Of a stretch of DNA of 48,659 bases, positions 29,799-41,356 are shown in pieces. Each line of letters begins with the position of its first letter. The stretch's first letter is position 1. A program made the translations under genes and the position numbers. A model generated the notes under the pieces. It ran no database searches and was not told the origin of the DNA. It saw only the letters and a program-made list of their open reading frames with translations. The stretch comes from an uncultured Pelagibacteraceae bacterium (GTDB lineage Bacteria > Pseudomonadota > Alphaproteobacteria > Pelagibacterales > Pelagibacteraceae). Location: the NCBI GenBank assembly GCA_902566675.1, contig CACFJO010000002.1:1-48659 (forward strand), in the 5' to 3' direction.

Positions 29799-31880
29799 AT
29801 GAATACAAACTTTTTAAATAGTGTAACAAATTTTTTGAAAAAACGAACCTTTGAATTGCTAGGTTTAATCTTAGTTTTATCAAGTGTCGCACTTGCTATT
29901 GCTTTTACAACATATTCTCCCGAAGATCCTTCATTTGTATACGGAGATAAGAACTTCGAGATTCAGAATTTTTTTGGGGTTTATGGGAGTAGCATTGCAG
30001 ATTTTTTATTACAAAGTTTTGGTTTAGCCTCTTTTTTATTATTACTTAATTTTTTGTTTTGGGGATTAGATTTAATCATAAAAAAAGAATTAAGAAGAAT
30101 AATTTTAAAACTATTTTTAGTTGTAGCATATTTAACTGTTGGAACAGTTTTTATCTATTTAACATTCGATAATTCTTTTTGGTTAATTGATAATGGTAAT
30201 TCAGGTTTTGTTGGAAAAATAACATATAACTTTATTAATACTTGGGCTCCATGGATTGATAATACATATTCAATTTATGGACTATTTTTATTAACTATAA
30301 TTTTTTTTTCATTTTCAGCTGATATAAATTATAAAAAAGTATTCTCAGTAATTATTTCACTTTTTAGAAGAAAGCCTGTTGAAAATATTGAAACAGATCT
30401 TACTAAAATTAATATTGAAGATAATCCACAGACTTTGGATAAACCACAGCAAACTTTTTCATTTGACATTGACGCAAGTTCTAAAACAGAACAAGTTACT
30501 CCAAAAACTAAATATAAATTACCAGATATAAATTATTTAGAAAAAAATTTATCTAAACTTAGTTCTGATGGAAATAAAAATCGTCCAGATGCTGAGTTTA
30601 TGGAAAAAATATTATTAGACTTTGGTATAGACGGAAAAATTAAAACAATTAATAACGGCCCTGTAGTAAGCCTTTATGAGTTTGAACCAGCACCTGGTGT
30701 GAAAGTATCAAAAATAATTAATTTATCTGAGGATTTAGCAAGAAATACTAGTTCAACTTCTACAAGAGTTTCGGTTATTCCAGGAAAAAATACAGTTGGA
30801 ATTGAAATTCCAAATGAAGAAAGGGAGGACGTATCACTAAGAGAAATTATTTCTTATGATAAATTTCAAAAGAAAGATGTGAGACTTCCGATAGCACTTG
30901 GTAAAAGTATTTCTGGAATGCCAATTGTTGGTGATTTAACATCAATGCCTCATCTTTTAATTGCAGGTACAACTGGTTCAGGAAAGTCTGTTTGTATTAA
31001 TACTATAATCGTTTCACTACTTTACAAATTAAGCCCGAACCTATGCAAATTTATTTTAATTGATCCAAAAATGTTAGAGTTATCTACTTACGAAGGAATA
31101 CCGCATTTATTAACTCCAGTTATCACAGATGCTAAAAAAGCAACGTCGGCTTTATCTTGGACAGTCAAAGAGATGAACAGCAGGTACAAATTAATGAGCA
31201 AGGTAGGAGTAAGAAATATTGATGGCTATAATGCTAAGCATAAACTTAAAATGCCTTACATCGTTGTAGTTGTTGACGAGATGTCAGACTTAATGCTTGT
31301 AGCTGGAAAAGAAATTGAAAACTACATTCAAAAATTATCCCAAATGGCAAGAGCCGCAGGTATTCATATCATCATGGCTACGCAGAGACCAAGTGTTGAT
31401 GTCATAACAGGCACAATAAAAGCGAATTTCCCAACAAGAATATCTTTTCAAGTTAGTTCTAAAATTGACAGCAGAACTATTTTGGGGGAGCAAGGAGCTG
31501 AACAATTACTTGGAAAAGGAGACATGTTATTCATGTCATCAGCAAACAGAATAGTTAGAATTCATGGCCCTTACGTTTCTGAACAAGAAATTGAGAAAAT
31601 TACAAACTCGCTAAGAGCACAAGGAGAGCCAGATTATATGGAAGAAATTACTTCTCAAGAAACAACAGAAAGCTCATTAACCCCTGGAAATGAAGGTGAT
31701 GAGGATGAATTATTTAATCAAGCCATAGAAATTATTAAAGCTGAAGGAAAGGCCTCTACAAGCTTCTTACAGAGAAAATTACAGATCGGATACAATAGAG
31801 CTGCTAGAATTATTGATATGATGGAAGAAAAAGGTATTGTTAGCAAGGCAAATCATGTTGGTAAACGTGAAGTTCTTTAA
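29799..31880 (+). CDS. ftsK: DNA translocase FtsK
   Basis: TM N-terminus; LLIAGTTGSGKSVCIN; gamma winged-helix tail. Track start 29733 is probably too early; 29772 and 29799 are alternatives. Confidence 0.96.
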   Translation: MNTNFLNSVTNFLKKRTFELLGLILVLSSVALAIAFTTYSPEDPSFVYGDKNFEIQNFFGVYGSSIADFLLQSFGLASFLLLLNFLFWGLDLIIKKELRRIILKLFLVVAYLTVGTVFIYLTFDNSFWLIDNGNSGFVGKITYNFINTWAPWIDNTYSIYGLFLLTIIFFSFSADINYKKVFSVIISLFRRKPVENIETDLTKINIEDNPQTLDKPQQTFSFDIDASSKTEQVTPKTKYKLPDINYLEKNLSKLSSDGNKNRPDAEFMEKILLDFGIDGKIKTINNGPVVSLYEFEPAPGVKVSKIINLSEDLARNTSSTSTRVSVIPGKNTVGIEIPNEEREDVSLREIISYDKFQKKDVRLPIALGKSISGMPIVGDLTSMPHLLIAGTTGSGKSVCINTIIVSLLYKLSPNLCKFILIDPKMLELSTYEGIPHLLTPVITDAKKATSALSWTVKEMNSRYKLMSKVGVRNIDGYNAKHKLKMPYIVVVVDEMSDLMLVAGKEIENYIQKLSQMARAAGIHIIMATQRPSVDVITGTIKANFPTRISFQVSSKIDSRTILGEQGAEQLLGKGDMLFMSSANRIVRIHGPYVSEQEIEKITNSLRAQGEPDYMEEITSQETTESSLTPGNEGDEDELFNQAIEIIKAEGKASTSFLQRKLQIGYNRAARIIDMMEEKGIVSKANHVGKREVL

Positions 31881-32424
31881 AAAAACATTTTTAATTTCGT
31901 CTTTTCTAATAATAACAACGAATTTATTAGCTAATGAGAAAGATCAAATAGTTGCTCAATTGAATGGTTTAAATTCTTTAGAATTTACATTTGATCAATT
32001 AATTAATGAAAAAACAGAAAAAGGTAGTTGTCTTTTGGAGTTTAATGGAAAATTAAAATGCAACTACTTTGATGACAAGGAAAAAGAGCTAGTTATTAAT
32101 AATAAGAGGTTAGCAATAACGCAGAAAAGGTATAATAAAACTTACCATTATCCTATCTCAAAATCTCCATTCTTAAATATTTTATATAAAGATAAACTTT
32201 TAGAAATAGTGAAATCGGGTGAATTAGAATCAACTGATCAAATAATTAAACTTGTTTATTTAGGTGACAACGTAATAACAGTTTTTTTCGATAAAAAGAA
32301 TTTAAACTTGAAAGGATGGGAAATTAAAGATCAATACAATAATATTATAAATTTCTCACTAAAGATTGTTGCCAGAAATGACACTTTTAAAAAAGGTACC
32401 TTTAAAATACCTGAAATAAACTAA
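31855..32424 (+). CDS. lolA: LolA-like outer-membrane lipoprotein carrier protein
   Basis: Signal peptide; LNSLEFTFDQ...; downstream of ftsK. Start uncertain (track start 31837). Confidence 0.82.
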   Translation: MLVNVKFFKKTFLISSFLIITTNLLANEKDQIVAQLNGLNSLEFTFDQLINEKTEKGSCLLEFNGKLKCNYFDDKEKELVINNKRLAITQKRYNKTYHYPISKSPFLNILYKDKLLEIVKSGELESTDQIIKLVYLGDNVITVFFDKKNLNLKGWEIKDQYNNIINFSLKIVARNDTFKKGTFKIPEIN

Positions 32425-32930
32425 GCTACAAAATCGATTTCTTCTTCTTTAAAAACTTCAAAACCTTTAGATTTATAATTTTGTAATGCGTGTTTGTGGT
32501 CTAAGCTACAAGTATGAACCCACATCCTTTCAGGATTTTTTCTTGATGCACTTGCAATGGCATGATTTACAAGTGTTGAGCCAAGCTTCAAACCTCTGAA
32601 TTCTTTAAGCACTCCTAGATTGATAAGCTCCACTTCGTTTGATCCTGGATGATATTCTTGTTCGTAATATCCTACTAGATCTTCACCTTTTTTAAGAACA
32701 TGTGTTTCTAAATTTTTATTCGTAACATACTTTACCCACTCACTATCAGACCAAAGCAATCTGTCTCTCCAATAGTGGTCTACACCTATTTGTTTGTAGA
32801 AAAATCTGTTCAAGTGAAAATTATCTTTATCATCCAAAATAATTTGAAAGTTTTCTGGAAGATTTAAATCAACTGTTTTTGAAAAATCTCTAATTTCTAA
32901 AAAATATCTTTTTATTCTTGAAACCATCAA
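32421..32930 (-). CDS. GNAT-family N-acetyltransferase
   Basis: LGVLKEFRGLKLGSTLVNHAI acetyl-CoA loop. Confidence 0.88.
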   Translation of the reverse strand: MMVSRIKRYFLEIRDFSKTVDLNLPENFQIILDDKDNFHLNRFFYKQIGVDHYWRDRLLWSDSEWVKYVTNKNLETHVLKKGEDLVGYYEQEYHPGSNEVELINLGVLKEFRGLKLGSTLVNHAIASASRKNPERMWVHTCSLDHKHALQNYKSKGFEVFKEEEIDFVA

Positions 32931-33283
32931 CTGACCATCTTTCCAATCTTTTCACCTGCAAATATATGAAAGTGTAAATGAGGAACTTCCTGCCCGCCGT
33001 CACTGCCAATATTGGTTAAAGCCCGGTAACCTTTGTCTTTTGCACCAACTAAGTTTGCGACATGTGTCACCGCTTTGTTTAACTCTACAATCTCTTTATC
33101 TGAAGCTTTGCTGTTGAAATCATTAAGATCTACGTATTCACCTTTAGGAATAACTAAAACATGAACTTTCTTTTGAGGATTAATATCATGAAAAGCTAAA
33201 ACATGATCATTTTCATAAACTTTTTTACAGGGTACTTCTCCTCTTAGAATTTTCGCAAATATATTATTTTTATCGTAAATCAT
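32927..33283 (-). CDS. HIT-family protein
   Basis: IFAKILRGEVPCKKVYE; HLHFHIFAG histidine triad. Confidence 0.95.
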   Translation of the reverse strand: MIYDKNNIFAKILRGEVPCKKVYENDHVLAFHDINPQKKVHVLVIPKGEYVDLNDFNSKASDKEIVELNKAVTHVANLVGAKDKGYRALTNIGSDGGQEVPHLHFHIFAGEKIGKMVS

Positions 33284-33552
33284 TTCTGTCTTTTTTTAAG
33301 TTCGCTCATAACATCTTCAATCTTTATATTATTAGCCTCTAAGTAAACCATCAAATGATAAATCACATCAGTGGCTTCGTGTATCTTGTTTGAGTCTTTT
33401 TCCACAGATTCTATTAATTCGTGTATTTCCTCTTTTACTTTTGAAACACATAAATTTTTATCGTTCAAAAGTTTATTTGTATAAGACTTGTCTGGAGAAG
33501 AATTTTTTCTCTCTCTGATTGTTTTAATTAGTTGTTCTAAGTTTTCAAACAT
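33280..33552 (-). CDS. hisE: Phosphoribosyl-ATP diphosphatase
   Basis: KVKEEIHELIES...ATDVIYHLMVYLEAN MazG-like fold; in his cluster. Confidence 0.93.
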   Translation of the reverse strand: MFENLEQLIKTIRERKNSSPDKSYTNKLLNDKNLCVSKVKEEIHELIESVEKDSNKIHEATDVIYHLMVYLEANNIKIEDVMSELKKRQK

Positions 33553-33553
33553 T

Positions 33554-34312
33554 TTACAACCTTACTGATACATTTTTAGAATTCAAATATTCTTTAGCAT
33601 CTTTAATTTTATATTCACCATAATGAAAAATAGAAGCCGCTAAAACTGCGCTTGCACCACCTTTAACAATGCCATCATATAAATGATCTAGAGTTCCAAC
33701 TCCACCAGAAGCTATTACAGGAATATTGGTGTTGTTCGTAATTGTTTTTAATAAATCAACGTCGTAACCAGATTTAGTCCCATCTTTATCCATTGAAGTT
33801 AATAAAATTTCTCCCGCTCCATACTCTTCTACTTTTTTAGCAAACTCCACTGCATCGATACCAGTTTTATTTCTTCCACCGTGCGTAAAAACTTCCCATT
33901 TATTATCTGAAACTTTTTTAGCATCAATCGCAACAACAATGCATTGAGATCCAAATTTTTTTGAAGCCTCATTTAAAAAATTAATATTATTTACTGCAGC
34001 AGTGTTAATAGAAACCTTATCAGCACCAGCTAATAATAAATCAGTTATATTTTGAATAGTTCTAACGCCACCACCTACAGTTAAAGGAACAAAACATTCT
34101 TTTGCAGTTTTTCTTACAATATCGATAATTGTCTCTCTATTTTCATTTGATGCGGTAATATCTAAAAAACAAATCTCATCAGCTCCACCGTCACTATAAA
34201 TCTTAGCTTGCTCGACTGGATCTCCAGCATCTTTTAATTCAACAAAGTTAATACCTTTTACTACTCTTCCGTTCTTAACATCAAGGCAAGGTATAATTCT
34301 ATTTTTAAGCAT
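33554..34312 (-). CDS. hisF: Imidazole glycerol phosphate synthase subunit HisF
   Basis: [16 protein letters not shown]. Confidence 0.98.
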   Translation of the reverse strand: MLKNRIIPCLDVKNGRVVKGINFVELKDAGDPVEQAKIYSDGGADEICFLDITASNENRETIIDIVRKTAKECFVPLTVGGGVRTIQNITDLLLAGADKVSINTAAVNNINFLNEASKKFGSQCIVVAIDAKKVSDNKWEVFTHGGRNKTGIDAVEFAKKVEEYGAGEILLTSMDKDGTKSGYDVDLLKTITNNTNIPVIASGGVGTLDHLYDGIVKGGASAVLAASIFHYGEYKIKDAKEYLNSKNVSVRL

Positions 34313-35030
34313 AAATTTCCTTTGCTAAATCATCAAGATTAATATCACCATCGTAAATAGCTTTGCCAACAATGATACCTTCAATTTTTTTATTATTAAG
34401 CTCTTTAGCTTTCTTAACATCGTTTATTGAAGAAACGCCTCCTGAAATAACTACAGGACAATTAGAAACCTCTGCAATTTTTACTGTCTCATTTAAGTTA
34501 GGACTAGTTTTCATTCCATCTCTATTAATATCTGTGTAGATTATTCTGCTCACTCCATAGTTATTGACTTCTTTAAGAAAGTCTATGGTTTTAAGATTTA
34601 GATTTTCTTTCCAACCTGACACAAAGAGATTTCCATCCTTTGCGTCTAATCCTAAAGCAATTTGACCTTTAAATTTTTCACAAGACACTTTTAAAAATTC
34701 TTTATTTTTTATAGCACCACTTCCTAAAATTACTTTTTCAACACCTGCATCGATATATTGCTTTATGCTTTCAAGAGATCTAACACCACCACCTATTTCA
34801 ATATTCAAATCGTATTTACTTACAATTTCTTGAATAATATCTAAATTGATAGTCTTTCCACTTAACGCTCCATCCAAATCAACAATATGTAAATTTTTAA
34901 AGCCATGATCTTTATATTTACCTGCTTGATCGATAGGAGAAATTTCATATTCAGTTTTGTTTTCAAAGTCCCCTTTGATTAATCTTACGCATTTCTTATC
35001 TTTAATATCTATGGCAGGGAATATTTTCAT
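34305..35030 (-). CDS. hisA: HisA ProFAR isomerase
   Basis: [23 protein letters not shown]. Confidence 0.97.
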   Translation of the reverse strand: MKIFPAIDIKDKKCVRLIKGDFENKTEYEISPIDQAGKYKDHGFKNLHIVDLDGALSGKTINLDIIQEIVSKYDLNIEIGGGVRSLESIKQYIDAGVEKVILGSGAIKNKEFLKVSCEKFKGQIALGLDAKDGNLFVSGWKENLNLKTIDFLKEVNNYGVSRIIYTDINRDGMKTSPNLNETVKIAEVSNCPVVISGGVSSINDVKKAKELNNKKIEGIIVGKAIYDGDINLDDLAKEIYA

Positions 35031-35659
35031 TATAATTTTAAAAAGTTATCAATTATTTTTAATCCGATTTTATCACTTTTCTCAGGATGAAACTGTGTTC
35101 CAAATAAATTATCTCTCTCGACAGAACAGACAATTATTGATGAATAGTTTGTTGTAGCCGAAATGACTGATTTATCTTCAGGAATAAACTCGTAGCTATG
35201 AACGAAATACATATGAGATTTATTTTTTATATCTTTAAAGATTTTACTTTCTTTTTTAATTTCAATTTCATTCCAGCCAATGTGTGGAAGTTTAAATTTT
35301 CCCTTTTGATTGTCAATTTTAGAAACTTTACCAGAAATCCAACCTAATCCTTTTGTTTCTGCTTCTTCATAACCGATATCAGCAAACATTTGTAAACCTA
35401 CGCAAATTCCTAGTAATGGTTTTTTGTTTGTTATTGCGAATTCTTTAAGTGTATCAACTAATCCATTTATACTTTTTAAAGATTCTACACAGCTTTTAAA
35501 TGAACCTTGTCCAGGTAAAACGATTTTATCACTAGATTTAATTTTTTTTATATCAGAAGTTACCTCTAGATTAACTTTACCTTTAGCTACCTCTGTAAAA
35601 GAATTTATGACAGAGCTAATATTGCCCGATTGGTAGTCAACAATTGTGACGTTCATCAA
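35030..35659 (-). CDS. hisH: Imidazole glycerol phosphate synthase subunit HisH
   Basis: LLGICVGLQMF; GTQFHPEKS. Confidence 0.97.
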   Translation of the reverse strand: MMNVTIVDYQSGNISSVINSFTEVAKGKVNLEVTSDIKKIKSSDKIVLPGQGSFKSCVESLKSINGLVDTLKEFAITNKKPLLGICVGLQMFADIGYEEAETKGLGWISGKVSKIDNQKGKFKLPHIGWNEIEIKKESKIFKDIKNKSHMYFVHSYEFIPEDKSVISATTNYSSIIVCSVERDNLFGTQFHPEKSDKIGLKIIDNFLKL

Positions 35660-35661
35660 TT

Positions 35662-36252
35662 TTAAATAGAGCCTTTTGTCGAAGGTATTGAGTTTTTAAT
35701 TCTTTTATCAATCGCTAAAGCATCTTTTAATGATCTAGCTAAACCTTTGTAACACGACTCAATCTTGTGGTGACTATTTTCACCGTAAATATTTTCTATG
35801 TGTAAAGTAACTCCAGCTGATTGTGAAAAAGCTTGGAACCATTCTTTAAACAACTCTGTGTCCATTTCACCAAGTTTCTCAACTGGCAGATTTACTTTCC
35901 AGATTAAATAAGGTCTATTCGATACATCTATTGAGACTCGGCTTAGAGTTTCGTCCATAGGAATCATTGTTGATGCATATCGTGTAATTCCTTTTCGGTT
36001 ACCCGCTGCTTTTTTAATAGCTTCACCTATTGCTATACCTGTATCTTCAGTAGTGTGGTGTAAATCTATGTGTGTGTCACCTTTTGCTTTAATATCTAAG
36101 TCTATAAGAGAGTGCTTTGATAATTGCTCCAACATGTGGTCTAAAAAACCTATTCCAGTTTTAATTTTATATTTTCCTTTACCGTCTAGATTAACCGCGA
36201 CAGAAATACTGGTCTCTTTTGTTTTTCTGACAATTTTTGCTTTTCTGCTCAT
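35662..36252 (-). CDS. hisB: Imidazoleglycerol-phosphate dehydratase
   Basis: [26 protein letters not shown]. Confidence 0.98.
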   Translation of the reverse strand: MSRKAKIVRKTKETSISVAVNLDGKGKYKIKTGIGFLDHMLEQLSKHSLIDLDIKAKGDTHIDLHHTTEDTGIAIGEAIKKAAGNRKGITRYASTMIPMDETLSRVSIDVSNRPYLIWKVNLPVEKLGEMDTELFKEWFQAFSQSAGVTLHIENIYGENSHHKIESCYKGLARSLKDALAIDKRIKNSIPSTKGSI

Positions 36253-36348
36253 AAACTGCGCCTGGTTTACCTTTGATATATATTTAAATGGTCATTTTAT
36301 CAATAAATCACTATTGAAGATCTCAAAATAATCTCCACATATAACATC

Positions 36349-36888
36349 ATGAATACAGCTGAAAAATGGCACGGTACTACAATTGTCCTACTTAGGAAGG
36401 GTGGAGAGACCATTGTAGCAGGTGACGGTCAAGTCAGCCTAGGTAATACAGTTTTAAAAAGCAAAGCCAAAAAAGTTAGAAAAATTGAGAGCAGAGGAGT
36501 AATCGCAGGATTTGCTGGATCAACAGCAGATGCTTTGACTTTATTTGAAAGGCTGGAAGCAAAATTAGAAAAACATGCTGGAAACTTACAAAGGGCAGCT
36601 GTGGAGTTAGCTAAGGATTGGAGAAGCGATAAATTTTTGAGAAGATTAGAAGCATTGATGGCAGTAGCAGATAAAGACCATAGCTTTATCATCTCTGGAA
36701 CTGGTGATGTTTTAGAACCTGAAGACGGAATAATTGGAATAGGATCTGGAGGAAATTATGCCCTTGCAGCAGCAAAAGTTTTAATGGAAACTGATATGAA
36801 AGCAGAGGATATAGCAAAGAAAGCATTGAAAGTTGCATCAGATATCTGCGTATTTACTAATAACAATGTAACGATGGAAAAGATTTAA
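36349..36888 (+). CDS. hslV: ATP-dependent protease peptidase subunit HslV
   Basis: [26 protein letters not shown]. Confidence 0.97.
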   Translation: MNTAEKWHGTTIVLLRKGGETIVAGDGQVSLGNTVLKSKAKKVRKIESRGVIAGFAGSTADALTLFERLEAKLEKHAGNLQRAAVELAKDWRSDKFLRRLEALMAVADKDHSFIISGTGDVLEPEDGIIGIGSGGNYALAAAKVLMETDMKAEDIAKKALKVASDICVFTNNNVTMEKI

Positions 36889-38264
36889 TGTCTAAGTCAA
36901 AAAAAGAAACAAATCTTAAATTAGTTAAAGGATCTAAAAACGACAGATCAAAAGTTAGCGCTCTTTCTCCTAGAGAAATAGTTTCTGAGTTAGATAGATA
37001 TGTAATAGGACAAAAAGATGCAAAAAAAGCTGTCGCTGTTGCATTGAGAAATAGGTGGAGGAGACAAGCACTTACTGATGAAATGAGAGATGAAGTTTTA
37101 CCAAAAAATATTCTTATGATTGGTCCGACAGGTGTTGGTAAAACAGAAATTTCAAGAAGACTCTCAAAACTTGCTGAAGCACCATTTATAAAAGTTGAAG
37201 CAACAAGATTTACCGAGGTAGGGTACGTTGGAAGAGATGTAGAACAAATTATAAGGGATTTAATAGAAATAGCTATAGCTATGGAGAGAGAAAGGAAAAG
37301 GAAGGAAGTTAAGGCCAAAGCAGAATTAAAAGCAGAAGAAAAGGTATTAGACGCATTAGTTGGAAATAAAGCAAGTGTTGCTACAAGAGAAAGTTTTAGA
37401 AAAAGACTTAGAAATGGTGATCTTGATGATAACGAAATTGAAATAGAGGTTCAGGATTCATCCTCGGGAATTAAAAGCTTTGAAATTCCAGGAATGCCTG
37501 GAGGAAATGTTGGTATGGTAAACCTAGGAGATATCTTAGGTAAATCTATGGGAGGGAAAAAAGGTAAAAAGAAAAAAATGTCGGTTAAGGAGTCCCATGG
37601 AATTTTAGTGGCTCAGGAATCCGATAAAATGATCGAAGAAGATAAAATTATTAAAGAGGCTAAAAAAGCTACTGAGGAAAATGGAATAGTTTTTTTGGAT
37701 GAGATTGATAAGGTTTCAGCGAGAAGTGACAGAGTGGGTGGTGATGTCTCCAGAGAAGGAGTTCAAAGAGACTTGTTACCATTAATTGAAGGAACAACAG
37801 TAAGTACTAAGCACGGTCCAATTAAAACTGATCATATTTTATTTATTGCTTCAGGAGCTTTCCAATTAGCAAAACCATCTGATCTGCTTCCAGAATTACA
37901 AGGAAGATTACCAATCAGAGTGGAATTGAATGCTTTAAATGAGGATGATTTTAAAAGAATTCTAAAAGAGCCAGACAATAGTTTAATCAAACAATACAAA
38001 GCTCTTTTAAAAACTGAAGATGTAAATCTTGAATTTTCAAATGATGGCATAGACATGCTTGCAAAAATAGCTGCAGAAGTAAATTCATCGGTTGAAAATA
38101 TTGGAGCAAGGAGACTTCATACTATTATAGAGAAAGTATTGGACGATACCAGTTTCAACGCCACAGATAAATCTGGACAAACAATCATGGTAAATAAAGA
38201 ATTTGTTCAAGACAATTTAGGTGATTTAGTTAAAGATACTGATCTATCAAAATTTATATTATAA
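36888..38264 (+). CDS. hslU: HslU ATPase
   Basis: [27 protein letters not shown]. Confidence 0.98.
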   Translation: MSKSKKETNLKLVKGSKNDRSKVSALSPREIVSELDRYVIGQKDAKKAVAVALRNRWRRQALTDEMRDEVLPKNILMIGPTGVGKTEISRRLSKLAEAPFIKVEATRFTEVGYVGRDVEQIIRDLIEIAIAMERERKRKEVKAKAELKAEEKVLDALVGNKASVATRESFRKRLRNGDLDDNEIEIEVQDSSSGIKSFEIPGMPGGNVGMVNLGDILGKSMGGKKGKKKKMSVKESHGILVAQESDKMIEEDKIIKEAKKATEENGIVFLDEIDKVSARSDRVGGDVSREGVQRDLLPLIEGTTVSTKHGPIKTDHILFIASGAFQLAKPSDLLPELQGRLPIRVELNALNEDDFKRILKEPDNSLIKQYKALLKTEDVNLEFSNDGIDMLAKIAAEVNSSVENIGARRLHTIIEKVLDDTSFNATDKSGQTIMVNKEFVQDNLGDLVKDTDLSKFIL

Positions 38265-38675
38265 ATCTCTTAATTTTACTAAAATTGCACCTTCTCCACC
38301 ATCTTTAAGATCAGCATCATTAATAGAAATAATTAATTTATTCAGCTCGACATCAGATCTGATAAATTCTGGAACAGAAAATTTTAGTTTACCAAAATCT
38401 TTTGAAATATAGGCATCTTTATCACTTGTAGAATGTATTCCTTTGCCTGTGATTAATAATAGTTCTTTAAATCTATTCTCAATACAGAAAAACAATACTT
38501 CTCTCACCTTTTTATTAGCGTCTTCTAACGTGTAACCATGAAGATCAAATTTAAATCTTTCTTTTCTTATTTTTTTTTTATTATTTCTATCTTTATCGTA
38601 AATATCGGATGGGTCTTTTATGTAGTCTTCCCAAGTTTTTTTATCTTCTTCGGAAAGACCTTTTCTTTTAATCAC
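38259..38675 (-). CDS. Smr-domain protein
   Basis: [24 protein letters not shown]. Confidence 0.93.
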   Translation of the reverse strand: MIKRKGLSEEDKKTWEDYIKDPSDIYDKDRNNKKKIRKERFKFDLHGYTLEDANKKVREVLFFCIENRFKELLLITGKGIHSTSDKDAYISKDFGKLKFSVPEFIRSDVELNKLIISINDADLKDGGEGAILVKLRDL

Positions 38676-39274
38676 TGGCTGATAATTTCAGATAAATACC
38701 AATTTGGGCTTTTATTATTAATATTTTTTGTAAATTTCCAACTATCAGTTACAAATTTAATTTTATCAGGATTTCCTTCAATTATTTTATTGTCTTTATC
38801 TCTCTTTACAGAAATTACTTCAGCAACAAATTTTACTGTTGCGAAAATATTGTCTTTAATTTTTTCATACTTTTCAACTGAAGACTCTTTTACTCCTATA
38901 AATGTAAATTCTGATTTTATATTCTCTTTGTTTCTTACTTTAATAGCTTCTGAAAAATTTGAAAACATATTAGACGAGAGTAAGGCTTTTAACTTTATTA
39001 AGTCTCCATTGGCAAATGAGGTTAAAATACTTTCGTAAGCTATTTCAGCACCTTTTAAAAACTCTTTTTTATTTTTTCCCTCTAAAACATCAAAGTCTTG
39101 CTTAACTGGTTCTGCATCTTGTTTTGAAATACTAAAATTTTTTTCAGCAAAATTAGGGTATACTTTGGACTCGTGGCCGGTTTTTCTACCTAAAATGCTT
39201 CTTAGTCTTAAGATGATAAATCCTGCTATCATTCCTAATAAAATTATATCTAAATATCCAAAACTATTACTCAT
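38672..39274 (-). CDS. Tim44/TimA-like protein
   Basis: Single TM then Tim44-like domain; start reassigned to MSNSFGYLDIILLG. Confidence 0.85.
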   Translation of the reverse strand: MSNSFGYLDIILLGMIAGFIILRLRSILGRKTGHESKVYPNFAEKNFSISKQDAEPVKQDFDVLEGKNKKEFLKGAEIAYESILTSFANGDLIKLKALLSSNMFSNFSEAIKVRNKENIKSEFTFIGVKESSVEKYEKIKDNIFATVKFVAEVISVKRDKDNKIIEGNPDKIKFVTDSWKFTKNINNKSPNWYLSEIISQ

Positions 39275-39318
39275 AATTTGATAAATATACATGAATAATA
39301 TAATTTTGTATCAGACAA

Positions 39319-39738
39319 ATGAACACATTTTTCATAATTTTTATTGTTTTACCGACCTTAGAAATATTCCTAATGATAAAAATAGGTGCGAAAATTGGTG
39401 CTCTATACACAATAGGTCTTATTTTTTTGACTGCAATAATTGGTATTTCATATGCCAGATTTCAAGGAATAAAGATTTTAAAATCAGGTTTATTAAATTT
39501 GTATCAAAATAAAGCTCCAGTATTTGAAATAATATCTGGAGCATCTGTTGCTATAGCTTCTTTATTACTAATTATTCCAGGTTTCTTTACAGACACAATT
39601 GGCTTTTTGTTACTATTTCCATTAACAAGAAATATTTTTTTAAAGAACGTTCTTAAAGAAAAAAACAATATTTCTGAAAAAGGGAATAATAATACTATTG
39701 ATGGCGAAATTGTAGATAAGAAAAAAGATGAATTATAA
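39319..39738 (+). CDS. fxsA: FxsA-family membrane protein
   Basis: LPTLEIFLMIKIGAKIGALYTIGLIFLTAIIGISYARFQG. Confidence 0.92.
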   Translation: MNTFFIIFIVLPTLEIFLMIKIGAKIGALYTIGLIFLTAIIGISYARFQGIKILKSGLLNLYQNKAPVFEIISGASVAIASLLLIIPGFFTDTIGFLLLFPLTRNIFLKNVLKEKNNISEKGNNNTIDGEIVDKKKDEL

Positions 39739-40147
39739 GATTATAGGAAAATATATTAAGGAACTCAATTTCAACATTCCTAATCCAAAAACCTTTTTTT
39801 TGCTTTCAAAGGATATTGAGAATTACAAAATCAATATTGATATACAAAGCAATCAAGTGAAACAAAATATTATTGAGGTTTTAACTTCTCTAAAATTAAA
39901 ATCAAAGAAACAGGAATTTGAAAAAATAAAAACAGAAATAGTTTTTGCAACTATTGTAGAACTTTCAAATGATAAACTTGAAAAAAAAGAAATTGAAAAT
40001 ATAGTATTAGTTGATGTGCCCTCTAAGGTTTATGGGGAGATCAGAAAAATATTTATAAATTTATTTGAAAACTCAGGTTTTAAAGATATAAAAATAGGTG
40101 AAAACGTAGATTTTCAAAAACTTTATGATTTAAGAAGAGTTCAGTAA
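39728..40147 (+). CDS. secB: SecB-like protein-export chaperone
   Basis: YIKELNFNIPNP N-terminus; conserved position between fxsA and dnaQ. Confidence 0.82.
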   Translation: MNYKIIGKYIKELNFNIPNPKTFFLLSKDIENYKINIDIQSNQVKQNIIEVLTSLKLKSKKQEFEKIKTEIVFATIVELSNDKLEKKEIENIVLVDVPSKVYGEIRKIFINLFENSGFKDIKIGENVDFQKLYDLRRVQ

Positions 40148-40800
40148 TAATTTTTTTTAAGCTCTTTTTTTAAAAATGCCTTATGACTTTTAATTTCTGA
40201 ATTGGGTATATTTAATATCATTTTGTTATAATTATTTTTATTCAATGAATTAGATAGATTATTATTAGTTGATAAATTTAGCTTTGGTTCTTTAACATCA
40301 AGCAAGTTAATATAAACTTCCCGTAATAACTCACAGTCTAGTAGAGCATTATGTTTCGTTCTTCTTGAGATATCGATGTTGAATCTTTTACAAAGTGCAT
40401 CTAATGAATTAGATGTGCCTGGAAATTTGTTTCTAGCTATTTCAAGAGAGTCTATTACTAATTTTTTATCGATTGGAGACTTTTTAATATAATTTAACTC
40501 TCCATTTAAGAAACTTAGATCAAATATAGCATTATGAATTATTATTTTTTTTCCTTGGATAAATCTTAAGAAATCATCTGCAATTTTATCAAATGTGTCC
40601 TTATCACTTAAAAACTTTTCAGTAAAACCATGTATCTTAAACGCGTCCTCAGGAATATCTCTTTTTGGATTAATTAATTGATGAAAAACTTTTCCTGTAG
40701 GAATTAAATCTTGTGTCTCAATACAGGCTACTTCTACGATTTTATGACCTTTATCAAAGGATAATCCGGTTGTTTCGGTGTCTAAGAAAACTTCATACAT
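40141..40800 (-). CDS. dnaQ: DNA polymerase III epsilon subunit
   Basis: FLDTETTGLSFDKGHKIVEVACIE; KHNALLDCELL. Confidence 0.95.
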   Translation of the reverse strand: MYEVFLDTETTGLSFDKGHKIVEVACIETQDLIPTGKVFHQLINPKRDIPEDAFKIHGFTEKFLSDKDTFDKIADDFLRFIQGKKIIIHNAIFDLSFLNGELNYIKKSPIDKKLVIDSLEIARNKFPGTSNSLDALCKRFNIDISRRTKHNALLDCELLREVYINLLDVKEPKLNLSTNNNLSNSLNKNNYNKMILNIPNSEIKSHKAFLKKELKKNYY

Positions 40801-41356
40801 AGTTATTTATTATATCTGATAAGCTCTTTTTTAATACGCTTAAATTTTTATTGTTAACAATTATGTGATCACAAAATTTAATCTTTTTATTTACACTCAA
40901 CTGCCTTTTGTTAAGAATTTGAAAAAGTTTTTCATTACCTCCTTTAAGTTTAAACCTTCTTAACCTTGTTCTCCTTTTTGCTTTTATAAAAAGGATGACA
41001 TCAAATCTTTTCATAAGTTTACTTTCTATTAGTAAAGGTATCTCGAAAAATACAAATTTTTTCTTTTCATATTTTTTGGAGAATTTAAGCATTTCTTTAC
41101 GAACTATTGGATGGATAATTTGTTCCAACCTTTTTATGTAAGATTTGTTAGTCAATATTTTATTTCTAATTTCTTTCTTAATATTTTGTAAGCTTTTAAT
41201 TTTAAATTTGTTTGAAATTATTTTTTTAAATTTTTTTGTTGAATAAATTTTTTTTACCACTTTATCAGCACTGAAAAGAGGGCCTCTCTTGAAAGAGAGC
41301 ATTTTACTTGCCGTTGTTTTTCCTGAAGACAGTGAGCCAGTTATTCCAATTTTCAT
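40793..41356 (-). CDS. coaE: Dephospho-CoA kinase
   Basis: GITGSLSSGKTTASKML; HPIVRKEML. Confidence 0.92.
   Translation of the reverse strand: MKIGITGSLSSGKTTASKMLSFKRGPLFSADKVVKKIYSTKKFKKIISNKFKIKSLQNIKKEIRNKILTNKSYIKRLEQIIHPIVRKEMLKFSKKYEKKKFVFFEIPLLIESKLMKRFDVILFIKAKRRTRLRRFKLKGGNEKLFQILNKRQLSVNKKIKFCDHIIVNNKNLSVLKKSLSDIINNYV

Noticed and set aside
39291-39512. Plus-strand 73-aa ORF overlapping fxsA
   Set aside because: Out of frame with the clear FxsA protein.
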